Shown: positions 23,168 to 31,421, counted from the first letter of the stretch. The stretch: DNA of 51,144 bases from Nanobdellota archaeon (GCA_023140175.1 JAGLMD010000057.1:1-51144), one strand, 5' to 3'. Notes: generated from the sequence alone by a model not told the origin. Translations and numbers: made by a program.

Positions 23168-24808
23168 ATGAGAAGTGATATAATCAAGAAAGGAGTTGAA
23201 ACCTTGCCCCATAGGGCATTATTTATGAGTGCGGGGGTAAAAAAAGAAGATTTAGAAGCAGGTAAACCCTTCATAGGCGTGGCAAATAGTTACAATAATA
23301 TTGTTCCGGGACATATACTCCTAAATGACCTTACAAACGAAGTGATAAGGGGGATTGAAGATGGCGGAGGAATTCCTCTTGTTTGGGGAGTGCCTGCAGT
23401 TTGCGATGGCCAGGCAATGTATGTAGAAATGCGTTTAAGTTTGCCCTCAAGAGAACACATAGCAGACAACATAGAAATAATGACATTGTCTCATTCTATG
23501 GATGGATGGGTAGGTGTAACTAATTGTGATAAGATTACTCCAGGCATGCTTATGGCTGCAGGAAGGTTAGATCTCCCTTCTATAATCCTCACAGGCGGAC
23601 CCATGAAGACTCATATCTGCGAAGATGGGAAAAAACACCATCCTATTGAAGGCTTTGGGATAGTTGGGCAGGTCAAAGCTGGCAAAATAAGCGAAGATGA
23701 AGCAAACAAAATGCTGCCTTGTCTTGCCTGCGGAGCAGGCTCTTGTGTCGGCCTTTATACAGCAAACACAATGGCATGTGTTACAGAAACATTAGGGATG
23801 TCTTTGACAAAATGTGCAACAACCCTTGCTTTAGATCCGGAAAAGAAAAAACAGGCATATGAAACAGGGAAAAAAATTGTAGAATTAGTAAAACAAGACA
23901 TAAAACCATCACAAATAATGACTAAAGAATCCTTTGAAAATGCAATAAGGGTAGATATGACTATGGGCGGCTCAACAAATGCTGTTCTTCATATTCCAGC
24001 TATAGCAAGAGAGCTCGGAATTGATATAGATGTGACAATGTTTGATAAGATAGCACAAGAAACCCCTAATATCTGCAAAATTATTCCGGCAGGCACATAT
24101 GAGATGGCTGATCTTGATAAAGCAGGAGGCATTCCAGCAGTCCTGAATAGAATAAAGAAAATGCTTAATGATAACCTGACAGTAAATGATGGTTCAATAA
24201 AAGAGATTGCAACTGAAGCTAAAGTCCTGGATGATGATATCATAAGGCCATTAGATAATCCCTATTTTGAACAGGGTGGAATAGCAGTCCTGAAAGGCAA
24301 CATAGCAAACAGTTCAGTAATAAAGCAGACTGCAGTAGAAAAAGAAATGATGGTTCATTCAGGTCCGGCAAAAGTCTTTACCTCAGAGCCGGATTTATTA
24401 AGGGCAATAGAGAAAAAACAAATAACAGAAGGGGATGTTATTGTCCTGAATTTCATGGGGCCTGCAGGCGCCCCGGGCATGCCTGAAATGTTAACCCCGA
24501 CAGATGCTATAAAAGGAGCAGGCTATAAAAAAGTGGCATTAATTACAGATGGCAGATTTTCTGGCGGCACATCCGGCCCATGTGTAGGCCATGTTGAGAT
24601 GGAAGCATATAATAAAGGCCCGATAGCAGCTATAAAAGACGGCGACATAATAGAAATTGATATTCCAAACAGGAAATTAAATGTAAATCTGACAGATGAA
24701 GAGATAAAACAAAGACTTAAGGAAATACAGCCGCCAAAAAGAAAGACAACACCCTTGCTGGAGGCATACAGGAATAAATTCATTGGTAAAAACTGCTATG
24801 GAAAATAA
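23168..24808 (+). CDS. ilvD: Dihydroxyacid dehydratase
   Basis: A 546-aa enzyme of the IlvD/Edd family. Iron-sulfur ligands are expected in GVTNCDKITPGM and ACGAGSCVGLYTANTM; MTMGGSTNAVLHI, GRFSGGTSGPCVGHV and the N-terminal GVANSYNNIVPGH are conserved. It dehydrates 2,3-dihydroxyisovalerate to 2-oxoisovalerate for valine, leucine and pantothenate. ATG 23168 is favoured over the in-frame GTG at 23159, which would overlap the GGTG ribosome binding site. The product is also the likely substrate of the VOR complex encoded at 3066-5426. An AEC transporter and ilvE follow. Confidence 0.95.
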   Translation: MRSDIIKKGVETLPHRALFMSAGVKKEDLEAGKPFIGVANSYNNIVPGHILLNDLTNEVIRGIEDGGGIPLVWGVPAVCDGQAMYVEMRLSLPSREHIADNIEIMTLSHSMDGWVGVTNCDKITPGMLMAAGRLDLPSIILTGGPMKTHICEDGKKHHPIEGFGIVGQVKAGKISEDEANKMLPCLACGAGSCVGLYTANTMACVTETLGMSLTKCATTLALDPEKKKQAYETGKKIVELVKQDIKPSQIMTKESFENAIRVDMTMGGSTNAVLHIPAIARELGIDIDVTMFDKIAQETPNICKIIPAGTYEMADLDKAGGIPAVLNRIKKMLNDNLTVNDGSIKEIATEAKVLDDDIIRPLDNPYFEQGGIAVLKGNIANSSVIKQTAVEKEMMVHSGPAKVFTSEPDLLRAIEKKQITEGDVIVLNFMGPAGAPGMPEMLTPTDAIKGAGYKKVALITDGRFSGGTSGPCVGHVEMEAYNKGPIAAIKDGDIIEIDIPNRKLNVNLTDEEIKQRLKEIQPPKRKTTPLLEAYRNKFIGKNCYGK

Positions 24809-24817
24809 ACATAAACA

Positions 24818-25696
24818 ATGCAAGCAATAGTATCAGTTCTGAATACAGTAATACCAGTATTTCTTATTATTCTTTTAGGTTTTTTAATTGGTAGAAAGAA
24901 GCAGATAAATATCCAGCCAATAATAGATTTAATAGTCTATATCGCAGGCCCCTCTCTGATATTTACTTCTATGTCAAGGTCAGAAATATCTATATCAGAT
25001 TTTTCAGCTATCTTCTTTGCAGCGACATTGATTATCATCATCTTAGGCTCTTTATTTTTCTTTATATTGAAAATAACGAAATCAAAGAAGGTAGGCTTGT
25101 ACCTTCCCGCAGTTATTGGTAACACAGGCTATCTTGGTTATCCTGTTGCTTTATTTGCATTTGGAAATTTAGGATTATCCCATGCAATAGTATATGATAT
25201 GGCTAACTCTCTTTTTATATTCAGCTTAGGAATATATATAGTCCATCACAAAAACGAGTTTAAGGAAATATTGAAAGTACCACTGATCTATGCAGTAGTC
25301 TTTGGTGTTCTATTCAATATTTTTCAAATACATGTTCCTGATGCTGTCTTTAAGCCAATGGAAATGATTGGTGCAATAACTATTCCTGCAGCCCTGCTTA
25401 TTTTAGGATATAAGCTAACTGAGATAAGATTATCTAAAATAAAAATAGCTTTGCTGGTGTCTTTATTTAAGGTAGTTGGAGGATTTATAGTGGGCTTAAC
25501 TATAATCTCAATAATCAATATTGAAGGCACCCTAAGAAATATAATTCTTATCCAATCAGCAATGCCCTCTGCTGTTATGTCAATGATACTTACTCATAAA
25601 TATGGCAGGGACTCTGACCTCGCAGCCTCTGTTGTACTCATAAGTACAGTTATGAGCATAATAACAATCCCATTAATCCTTTTATTTGTGTTATAA
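24818..25696 (+). CDS. AEC family transporter
   Basis: A 292-aa integral membrane protein with about ten hydrophobic segments and the AEC (auxin efflux carrier-like) pattern: an N-terminal VIPVFLIILLGFLIGRK, IVYIAGPSLIFTSM, PAVIGNTGYLGYPVALFAFG, and a second half with PAALLILGYKL and LIQSAMPSAVMSMIL. The two halves are inverted-topology repeats. Members move small organic anions such as malate or, in bacteria, other metabolites. It lies 9 bases after ilvD and 57 before ilvE, so export or uptake of a branched-chain oxoacid or related acid is plausible but unproven. Confidence 0.87.
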   Translation: MQAIVSVLNTVIPVFLIILLGFLIGRKKQINIQPIIDLIVYIAGPSLIFTSMSRSEISISDFSAIFFAATLIIIILGSLFFFILKITKSKKVGLYLPAVIGNTGYLGYPVALFAFGNLGLSHAIVYDMANSLFIFSLGIYIVHHKNEFKEILKVPLIYAVVFGVLFNIFQIHVPDAVFKPMEMIGAITIPAALLILGYKLTEIRLSKIKIALLVSLFKVVGGFIVGLTIISIINIEGTLRNIILIQSAMPSAVMSMILTHKYGRDSDLAASVVLISTVMSIITIPLILLFVL

Positions 25697-25753
25697 CTGT
25701 TACATAAAATATTTAAACAAAATTACATTTTTCACACTGAGATAAGGAGTAAG

Positions 25754-26662
25754 ATGAAAGAAACAAAGTATATCTGGATGGATGGTAAATTAGTGCCATG
25801 GAAAGATGCTAAGGTCCATGTACTTTGTCATAGCCTGCACTACGGCCTGGGCGTTTTTGAAGGCATAAGATTCTATGAAACAGATAAAGGCCCGGCAGTC
25901 TTCAGATTAAAAGACCATATAAAAAGATTATTTGACGGTGCCAAAAAAACATTTATGGAAGTGCCTTTTTCAGAAGAAGAAATAAGCCAGGCAGTCATAG
26001 AAACAATCGCGAAGAATGAAATAAAAGAAGGATATGTAAGGCCAATTTTCTTCTATGGATATGGGAAAATGGGTCTTGATCCTCATGGTGCACCTGTAAA
26101 TATCTCCATTGCTGTATGGCCTTGGGATCCCTTTCTCGGGGAAGATGCTATAAAAGTAAAAACCTCAAGTTTTATCAGGCTGCATCCTAAATCAACCCGC
26201 GCAGAATGCAAAATATCCGGCCATTATGTCAATTCAATTTTTGCATCATGTGAAGCAAAAGCAGAAGGTTATAGGGAGGCATTATTGTTGGATTATAATG
26301 ATAATATAGCAGAAGGCCCTGGCGAGAATATTTTTATTGTCAGGGGCGGCAAATTATTAACTCCAAAACTTGGAAATATATTAGAGGGGATAACAAGAAA
26401 ATCAATAATTGAAATAGCAAAGGACGAAGGAATTGAAGTAGAAGAAACAACATTGAAGCAGGAAGATATATATGGTGCTGAGGAATCTTTCTTTACAGGC
26501 ACAGCAGCAGAAGTCTCACCTATTGCCTCTCTAGACAAAAAGCCCATAGGAAAAGAAGTCCCTGGACCAATTACAAAAAAATTAAAAGAAACATTTCTTG
26601 ATATAGTTCATGACAGGAACAAGAAATATGAAAAATGGCTGACTTATGTTAATAATTCTTAG
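25754..26662 (+). CDS. ilvE: Branched-chain amino acid aminotransferase
   Basis: A 302-aa class IV PLP aminotransferase. It begins YIWMDGKLVPWKDAKVHVLCHSLHYG, then GVFEGIRFYET, YVRPIFFYGYG, CKISGHYVNSIFASCEAKAEGY (holding the PLP Lys), AEGPGENIFIV and FFTGTAAEVSPI. It interconverts valine, leucine and isoleucine with their 2-oxoacids. A TAAGGAG ribosome binding site lies before ATG 25754. The stop overlaps by four bases the stop of the convergent PAP2-family gene. Confidence 0.93.
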   Translation: MKETKYIWMDGKLVPWKDAKVHVLCHSLHYGLGVFEGIRFYETDKGPAVFRLKDHIKRLFDGAKKTFMEVPFSEEEISQAVIETIAKNEIKEGYVRPIFFYGYGKMGLDPHGAPVNISIAVWPWDPFLGEDAIKVKTSSFIRLHPKSTRAECKISGHYVNSIFASCEAKAEGYREALLLDYNDNIAEGPGENIFIVRGGKLLTPKLGNILEGITRKSIIEIAKDEGIEVEETTLKQEDIYGAEESFFTGTAAEVSPIASLDKKPIGKEVPGPITKKLKETFLDIVHDRNKKYEKWLTYVNNS

Positions 26663-27093
26663 AAAATCAAAAAAACACTCACCCCAATAAAAAACCCGAT
26701 AATAATTCCAGCCAATACTTCTATAGGCTTATGCCCCATGGAATAGCGCAGTTGATGTATCTTCAGTTTCTCTAATTTTATTATCTTATTGACAATCTTA
26801 GCTTCTTCACCAGCAGTCCTTCTCACTCCCATAGAATCTGTTATTACAATTATAAAAAGTACAATTGCAGCCGCACTTAAGCCGCTAAGGCCGTACTCCA
26901 ATAACGATATAGCAAAAAGCGAGCTTACTAAAGCACAATGGGTGCTTGGCATTCCTCCTGTAACAACAAAATCACTCAATAATACGCCCTTTTTATCCTT
27001 AATCACATTCAAAATTATTTTTAATCCCTGGGAGATAAAAGCTGCACACATAACTGCAAAAAATACCTTATTATTTATTATCCATTCTATCAT
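26659..27093 (-). CDS. Divergent PAP2-family membrane protein (DUF212)
   Basis: A 144-aa protein with four hydrophobic segments. GGMPSTHCALVSSL and a downstream D-S-MGVRRTAGEEA, GHKPIEVLAGIIIG match the divergent PAP2 family, which carries parts of the lipid phosphatase motif (SxxxH). Members are membrane-embedded and suspected lipid phosphate phosphatases. With the acyltransferase and GpsA genes in the same window a role in phosphatidic acid dephosphorylation is conceivable, but the gene is 12 kb away and on the opposite strand. Confidence 0.8.
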   Translation of the reverse strand: MIEWIINNKVFFAVMCAAFISQGLKIILNVIKDKKGVLLSDFVVTGGMPSTHCALVSSLFAISLLEYGLSGLSAAAIVLFIIVITDSMGVRRTAGEEAKIVNKIIKLEKLKIHQLRYSMGHKPIEVLAGIIIGFFIGVSVFLIF

Positions 27094-27148
27094 ATCCTAA
27101 AATTAAAACCAGAAATATAAAAATCTTTGTAAAATGCGCTTAAAAAAA

Positions 27149-27430
27149 GTAGGCAGACACACCCGGAAATGGATACTACAACAAAAGACCAGTTTGCCCC
27201 CGCTCTTCCTCTGCCCCGCTACCCTAAGAGCACCAGTTTAATCAGTTATAGCTGCTTCATTCCTGATCTGACTAGGTTCCTGAAAAAACCAATCCCAAAG
27301 GACAAAGCCTCATTGTCTGAGCAAGGACTGTTCCTTTATCATAATACCTCTTTCTAAGCTTCAGCTCCGCCGTATAGCCCGGTTGCGGTTACAGTGCAGG
27401 GCTAATGCACCAGCCTAGTCTGCCCGCACC
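27149..27430 (-). ncRNA. ffs: Signal recognition particle RNA (7S RNA)
   Basis: This stretch is far more GC-rich than its surroundings. Read on the minus strand it has the archaeal SRP RNA order: 5' closing strand GGGCAGAC pairing with GTCTGCCT at the 3' end, an Alu-domain TGTAACCGCAACCGGGCTA, and an S-domain helix 8 at 27251-27272 reading GTCAGATCAGGAATGAAGC with a GGAA tetraloop, the SRP54 binding site. A run of seven T on the minus strand follows the 3' end. Ends are estimated to within a few bases. Length about 282 nt fits archaeal 7S RNA. It acts in co-translational targeting to the membrane. Confidence 0.92.
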
Positions 27431-27434
27431 TTGT

Positions 27435-27460
27435 AAATATATAATCTCTTTTAAATCTAA
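27435..27460 (-). promoter_or_regulatory. Promoter of the SRP RNA gene
   Basis: On the minus strand AGATTTAAAAG (27450-27460) is a TATA-like element about 26 bases before the predicted 5' end at 27430. A second candidate TTATATATTT at 27435-27444 would give a start inside the paired 5' strand and is less likely. Confidence 0.4.
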
Positions 27461-27567
27461 CGAAAAAATGTGGCAAAACCATAAAGAACATCATACCACT
27501 CTGCTTATTCTTCTCCATCTTTAAAAGAAGCCGAAAACAAAAGCTTTATTAATTTCGGCACTTCTAA

Positions 27568-28431
27568 ATGGGTCATAGGGGGATAAAAATAGATTCATCA
27601 ATATTATTTTTAGGCACAGGTACCGGCGCAGCCATAACTGGAAAAGGCATAAGGTCTTCAGGAGGCATAATTCTTAGATTTATGGGCAACCAGTTTCATA
27701 TTGACCCAGGCATCGGCGCAATAACCAAGGCAGCAGAATTCGGTGTAAATCTTCGTGAAAATACAGCTGTTTTAGTTTCTCATACCCATCTTAACCATTC
27801 TAATGATACCAATGCAGTCATAGATGCCATGACTTATTCTGGCCTGGACAAAAAAGGGGTCCTTATAGCTAACAAGACCAGCTTACAAGGTACAGAAGAT
27901 TATGATAATGTGATATCTAAATACCATAGGAATCTTTTAGAGCGTTTCATAGCAGTCGATAGGGGCCAAAGAATAGGTATAAATGAGGTGGAAATACAGA
28001 CAATAACAGCCCGCCATAATGAGCCAAATAGCCTAGGCTTTAAATTTTTCACCCCAGATTTTACACTTACTTATACTGGAGACACAGTCTATGCAGTTGA
28101 TATAGTGGAGCAGTATATGAATTCAAATATTCTTATCCTCAATGTTCCAAATATAAAAAAATCAGGGCATAATCTCTGCACAGAGGATGCTATAAAAATC
28201 ATCCAGAAAGTAAACCCCCGATTAGCAATAATAACTCATTTCGGTTATGAGATGATTAGGTCAGATCCTTTATATATTGTAAGGGAAATCCAGAAACAAA
28301 CAGGTATACAGACATTAGCAGCTAAAGATGGTATGGCAATAAACCCAATATCTTACTCTGCCTCCGCGGGTCAGAAAACTTTACAGGGTTTTAAGAAATC
28401 TGTCGATGCCTCTCCCAAAGAAGGAACTTAG
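27568..28431 (+). CDS. MBL-fold hydrolase with HxHxNH metal motif
   Basis: A 287-aa metallo-beta-lactamase-fold protein. ILFLGTGTGAAITGKG, SHTHLNHSNDTNAVIDAMTY, ARHNEPNSLGFKF, YTGDTVY and IITHFGYEMI carry the metal-site histidines. The central motif is HTHLNH where most family members have HxHxDH, so the Asp that binds the second metal is Asn. This variant may be normal for an archaeal subfamily. The substrate is unknown. It is divergent from the SRP RNA and convergent with the presenilin-like gene. Confidence 0.82.
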   Translation: MGHRGIKIDSSILFLGTGTGAAITGKGIRSSGGIILRFMGNQFHIDPGIGAITKAAEFGVNLRENTAVLVSHTHLNHSNDTNAVIDAMTYSGLDKKGVLIANKTSLQGTEDYDNVISKYHRNLLERFIAVDRGQRIGINEVEIQTITARHNEPNSLGFKFFTPDFTLTYTGDTVYAVDIVEQYMNSNILILNVPNIKKSGHNLCTEDAIKIIQKVNPRLAIITHFGYEMIRSDPLYIVREIQKQTGIQTLAAKDGMAINPISYSASAGQKTLQGFKKSVDASPKEGT

Positions 28432-28435
28432 TTTA

Positions 28436-28526
28436 TTGCAGATTAAATTAAAAATTTATCATTATCTAATATTTAATCTGCAAGGGTGGAAATTTAACCT
28501 AATGAAATTTTTTTAGTTAAATTTCC
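28436..28526. terminator. Two strong inverted repeats between convergent genes
   Basis: TTGCAGATTAAAT (28436-28448) with ATTTAATCTGCAA (28471-28483), a perfect 13-bp stem, is followed by GGAAATTTAAC (28488-28498) with GTTAAATTTCC (28516-28526), a perfect 11-bp stem. They lie between the MBL gene and the convergent presenilin-like gene, so each may terminate one transcript. Confidence 0.55.
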
Positions 28527-28533
28527 AATAATT

Positions 28534-29448
28534 CTAAACAATATAATTTATTAATATAATAACTCCATATCCTGATAAACATCCAGCTGTAAGAAAAGGC
28601 ATAGCAGGATAAAACTTATTCTTATCACCCTTTATAAAAAGAAGGTATAAAGCAATAGTTGTAAAAAAAGGAATTATCAATGTCTTTAAGAATCCAATTA
28701 AAACCGTATTATTCAGCATAAGCCCTTTCATCACCACTCCTGCAAATATCAATGGAAAACCAATATCTCCCCCGCCTAAGATGGCGTTCTTAACCTTGCT
28801 TGTCTTTACTCCAAGTTTAGTAGAAGCAATTTTTTCAATCTTTCCTGTTGATTTGTTGTAAGGAACAGACAATCCGGCAAATACATTCGTTTCTGTGGTA
28901 AATTTTGCCAGTTTAACCATATGTTTGCTTTTCCATACTGCATACATATCATAAATAGAGATTAGTATAAGCAGCATCAAAGCAGAAAAGATATTCATTA
29001 TAGGAACAAAAATCGCAGCCAGGCCGCCATATATGAACAGCTCTGTAAAGTTATGTATCAATATTTTTGGCCTGAATATTTTGAAATATCCTACCACCAT
29101 AGCAAGAACAATAGCCAAACTCTGATGAATAAATGCCGCAAAAGCAATAGTTAAAGTGATAAAGACACTAAGAAAATACCATGCCTTCCATATCCTTATT
29201 TTCCTGAATCTTACTATGATAAGTAGCAGCACAGTGCCCATTAGTATTGCAGCTATTATATACCAGAAAGAGCTGCTTTCTTCAAGGGGCGGCCTTTCAA
29301 TATCAAATGGAAGTTCATTTGCAACTATTTCCCCGGTTTCCTGTGTTTTCTCATAATCAATATACTGGCTCACGATTACTAATCCTATAACCTGGCTCAT
29401 AAAGAATATAGCAACAAGAATAAATATTATTTTCAGATTGTGCTTCAT
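28534..29448 (-). CDS. Presenilin/signal-peptide-peptidase-like intramembrane aspartyl protease (A22 family)
   Basis: A 304-aa multi-pass membrane protein. The two catalytic motifs are ISIYDMYAVW (YD) and LGGGDIGFP (GxGD); the C-terminal PAMPFL corresponds to the PAL motif. About nine hydrophobic segments are visible. Archaeal members of this family cut transmembrane helices, for example signal peptide remnants. The start at ATG 29448 is chosen because a TATA-like ATTTAAAAC lies about 26 bases upstream, which would give a leaderless message, and because homologues begin with this MKHNLKI-type segment; a longer in-frame form would start at 29508. Confidence 0.88.
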   Translation of the reverse strand: MKHNLKIIFILVAIFFMSQVIGLVIVSQYIDYEKTQETGEIVANELPFDIERPPLEESSSFWYIIAAILMGTVLLLIIVRFRKIRIWKAWYFLSVFITLTIAFAAFIHQSLAIVLAMVVGYFKIFRPKILIHNFTELFIYGGLAAIFVPIMNIFSALMLLILISIYDMYAVWKSKHMVKLAKFTTETNVFAGLSVPYNKSTGKIEKIASTKLGVKTSKVKNAILGGGDIGFPLIFAGVVMKGLMLNNTVLIGFLKTLIIPFFTTIALYLLFIKGDKNKFYPAMPFLTAGCLSGYGVIILINYIV

Positions 29449-29508
29449 AACAATTTTATATAGGGGCGTTTTAAATAACTTATGGAAATCTTTTCTTAAA
29501 AATAACAT

Positions 29509-29652
29509 ACCTCCAAAATCAATCCGATTAAAATAGGGGGTTTCTCACGCAGAACCACCAATACTAAATTTACAATTGTCCAAATGAATTAAAAGGACAA
29601 TTAAAGATAGGGGGTTTCACAAAGTGAAATCTTTAGAAGGGAGCGAGAAAAT
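29509..29652. repeat. Short repeats next to the antirepressor-like pseudogene
   Basis: ATAGGGGGTTTC occurs twice about 80 bases apart, followed by CTCAC or ACAAAG. Between them lies an 8-bp inverted repeat AATTGTCC/GGACAATT, and the second copy runs into a TTTCAC-AAA-GTGAAA hairpin. No gene is present. These may be remnants of an inserted element. Confidence 0.35.
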
Positions 29653-30564
29653 TTATTTACATTTCTCATGTTTAATTTGCTTTTTCTTTTTAGTTAAATC
29701 GAGGTAGTTATCTTTTGAGATAATGGATTTGCCTGTTTTTTGCTCAATCTCTTCCCTAGTATTCTTTGCTATTGTGCCTCCTTCTTTTGCTGAAGTCTTA
29801 CACTCATTCAAACCATTTGAATCCTTTGAAATTGTAATGTCTGTTGTTGCTTTTTCTCCAACCATTGTCAAAATTAATTCCCAATCTGTCATATGATCTC
29901 TAAGATTTTGATTTTTTCGCTTTAAGCTTTTGAATCTCTTATACTCTTTAACTGTCTTGTCGAATGTGGCCTTCGAAACGCTCAGAAATTAAAAAATTTC
30001 TGGCGCACCAAAAACTTTGTTTTTGAGTGTCTCATTTGTGAGTATTGCAAATTCTTTTTCCTCTTGAATGCCTCTGCTTCCCCATTCATCAGTTAAATCC
30101 TGCCTTATCGCTATTCCCCGTAGTCTTTTGTCAATCCATTCTTTAGGATAGCCTTTAAGCTCATAATACTCTTTTACCCTGTCTTGGGCTAATTCAGGAT
30201 TTTCTATCTCATCAATTCTCTCTTTTCCTACCTGAGCAAGCCATTGCTTAAAAGGCTCTGCTTTCCTTGATGGTATTGACTGAATTATTCTGAACATAGA
30301 TTTGGTATTTGCACAGTCTGTAAGCCTTAATTTGCCATCAAGGGCAGGTAATTTCAACTGGTGACATTTTGTCACCGTTTCACTTCCTTCTTCTCTAAGC
30401 CTTTGATTTAGCTTATTCCAGTATTTTCTTGCTTTTTGGTAATCAGCCTGATCTGTTAGAACAGCAGCTATATCTATCACTGAGTAATGCCACTCTTCAT
30501 TATACCATATTCTCCTGATTTTCTTATCCTGAAAAACGATTAAGGATTTATTGTTTGATTTCAT
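29653..30564 (-). pseudogene. BRO-N-like phage antirepressor-type protein, broken by a frameshift
   Basis: Two collinear fragments make one gene. The 5' part (29989-30564, 191 aa) has IRRIWYNEEWHYSVIDIAAVL, ARKYWNKLNQRL, LRLTDCANTKSMFRIIQSIPS and AEPFKQWLAQVGKERIDEI, the BRO-N/antirepressor pattern. It ends in FGAPEIF and a TAA. The 3' part continues in another frame with SKATFDKTVKEYKRFKSLKRKNQNLRDHMTDWELILTMVGE and a KTGKSIISKDNYL end. Relatives continue smoothly from ILTNE into such a SKATF segment, so about 45 bases, including a hairpin at 29983-30002, appear to have been inserted. The intact protein would be a DNA-binding virus or defence-associated regulator. Confidence 0.72.
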
Positions 30565-30567
30565 TTT

Positions 30568-30711
30568 TTATCCAATGTTTTTATTTTTTAATTTTTCTTC
30601 CATCATTATTTCAAACTGACGAGATACTATTAAACCTTTATGTTTACAGTATTTTCTATACTTATCATATAATCTGGATTTGACTTTTAAGGTTACACTT
30701 TTACTTAACAT
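30568..30711 (-). CDS. Small ribbon-helix-helix protein (47 aa)
   Basis: A 47-aa gene ending 3 bases before the start of the BRO-N-like pseudogene. The product reads a basic beta strand (SVTLKVKSRLYDKYRKYCK), a turn and a second helix (SRQFEIMMEEKLKN), the size and order of a ribbon-helix-helix (CopG/Arc-like) repressor. A GGGGGTG ribosome binding site and a TATA box lie upstream. It is probably the autoregulator of the small operon. It is too short for automatic calling but its context supports it. Confidence 0.65.
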   Translation of the reverse strand: MLSKSVTLKVKSRLYDKYRKYCKHKGLIVSRQFEIMMEEKLKNKNIG

Positions 30712-30731
30712 TTTAACACCCCCTATAATAG

Positions 30732-30755
30732 AAATATCTAGACATATTTATAAAT
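30732..30755 (-). promoter_or_regulatory. Promoter and likely operator of the RHH gene
   Basis: An inverted repeat AAATAT-N6-ATATTT (30732-30749) with centre CTAGAC overlaps a minus-strand TATA box ATTTATAAAT (30746-30755). Its half-sites suit a dimeric ribbon-helix-helix repressor. The function is inferred. Confidence 0.4.
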
Positions 30756-30968
30756 ATTATTTTTCAAAACGATAAAACTCTCTCTATACTTTAACATGAT
30801 GAGCCTTCGGCTTTGATATAACGAACACCCCCCGCTACTTATTCCTGATTGCTCTTACTGGCTAAAATGAGCCGATATATCAACTAAATATTTTACTGCT
30901 TCTGCCTAAACTTCTATAACTTAATTTTTGGCAAAAAATTAAAAATAGTAACAATACTCCATTATAAT

Positions 30969-31421
30969 ATGAAAAATATACATCACATCTGGCTTACTGT
31001 TTATTCAAAACCAGAAGACAATGAATCAGAAATCATTGAAAATCTGAAAAAATTCATCTCTTTTAATTTAGAAAAAGAAAAAGTAAATATAAGCAGAAAA
31101 TCAGCCGCAAGCGTTGAAGAAAGAAAAATAGTAATATTTCAGATACATCTGGAAAAAAGCAGGCATATAAATCAATTTGTTAAAGATATAAACAGCATGC
31201 TAAAGCCAGAACAAAAAGAGCTTCTATTAAACCAAAAAGAATCACGCCTAGACTCAGAAAATCATTTTTTTATAAGATTCGATAAAGACAAATTACTCAA
31301 AGAAAACAAATTCTTTATTACAGACAAAGGAAACTGCTATCATCTGAAGATGTCTATAGCAGCATTTCCTTCAACTAGGGAAAACGCATTGAAGGTTGTG
31401 GAAGCGATTTTTGAGAATTAA
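30969..31421 (+). CDS. DUF54/COG1325 RNA-binding, exosome-associated protein
   Basis: A 150-aa archaeal protein starting with IHHIWLTVYSKPEDNESEII and ending with CYHLKMSIAAFPSTRENALKVVEAI, with SRLDSENHFFIRFDKDKL in the middle. This order is that of the small archaeal RNA-binding family often placed next to exosome genes. It has its own TATA-like promoter and no leader. Its last 47 bases overlap the 3' end of the chorismate mutase gene on the other strand. Its role in RNA metabolism is from family knowledge only. Confidence 0.75.
   Translation: MKNIHHIWLTVYSKPEDNESEIIENLKKFISFNLEKEKVNISRKSAASVEERKIVIFQIHLEKSRHINQFVKDINSMLKPEQKELLLNQKESRLDSENHFFIRFDKDKLLKENKFFITDKGNCYHLKMSIAAFPSTRENALKVVEAIFEN

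Noticed and set aside
27169-27357. A 62-codon plus-strand open frame starting MDTTTKDQ
   Set aside because: It lies antisense within the SRP RNA gene; its amino-acid sequence matches nothing and the RNA explains the base composition.
30797-30848. Possible box C/D small RNA (ATGATGA near 30797, CTGA near 30845, with a CCTTCGG hairpin between)
   Set aside because: No internal D' and C' boxes of good quality and no closing stem were found, so the motifs may be chance. A C/D sRNA covariance search or RNA data could revive it. The rest of 30770-30968 shows only a GAGCC-TTCG-GCTTT-like hairpin and the DUF54 promoter.
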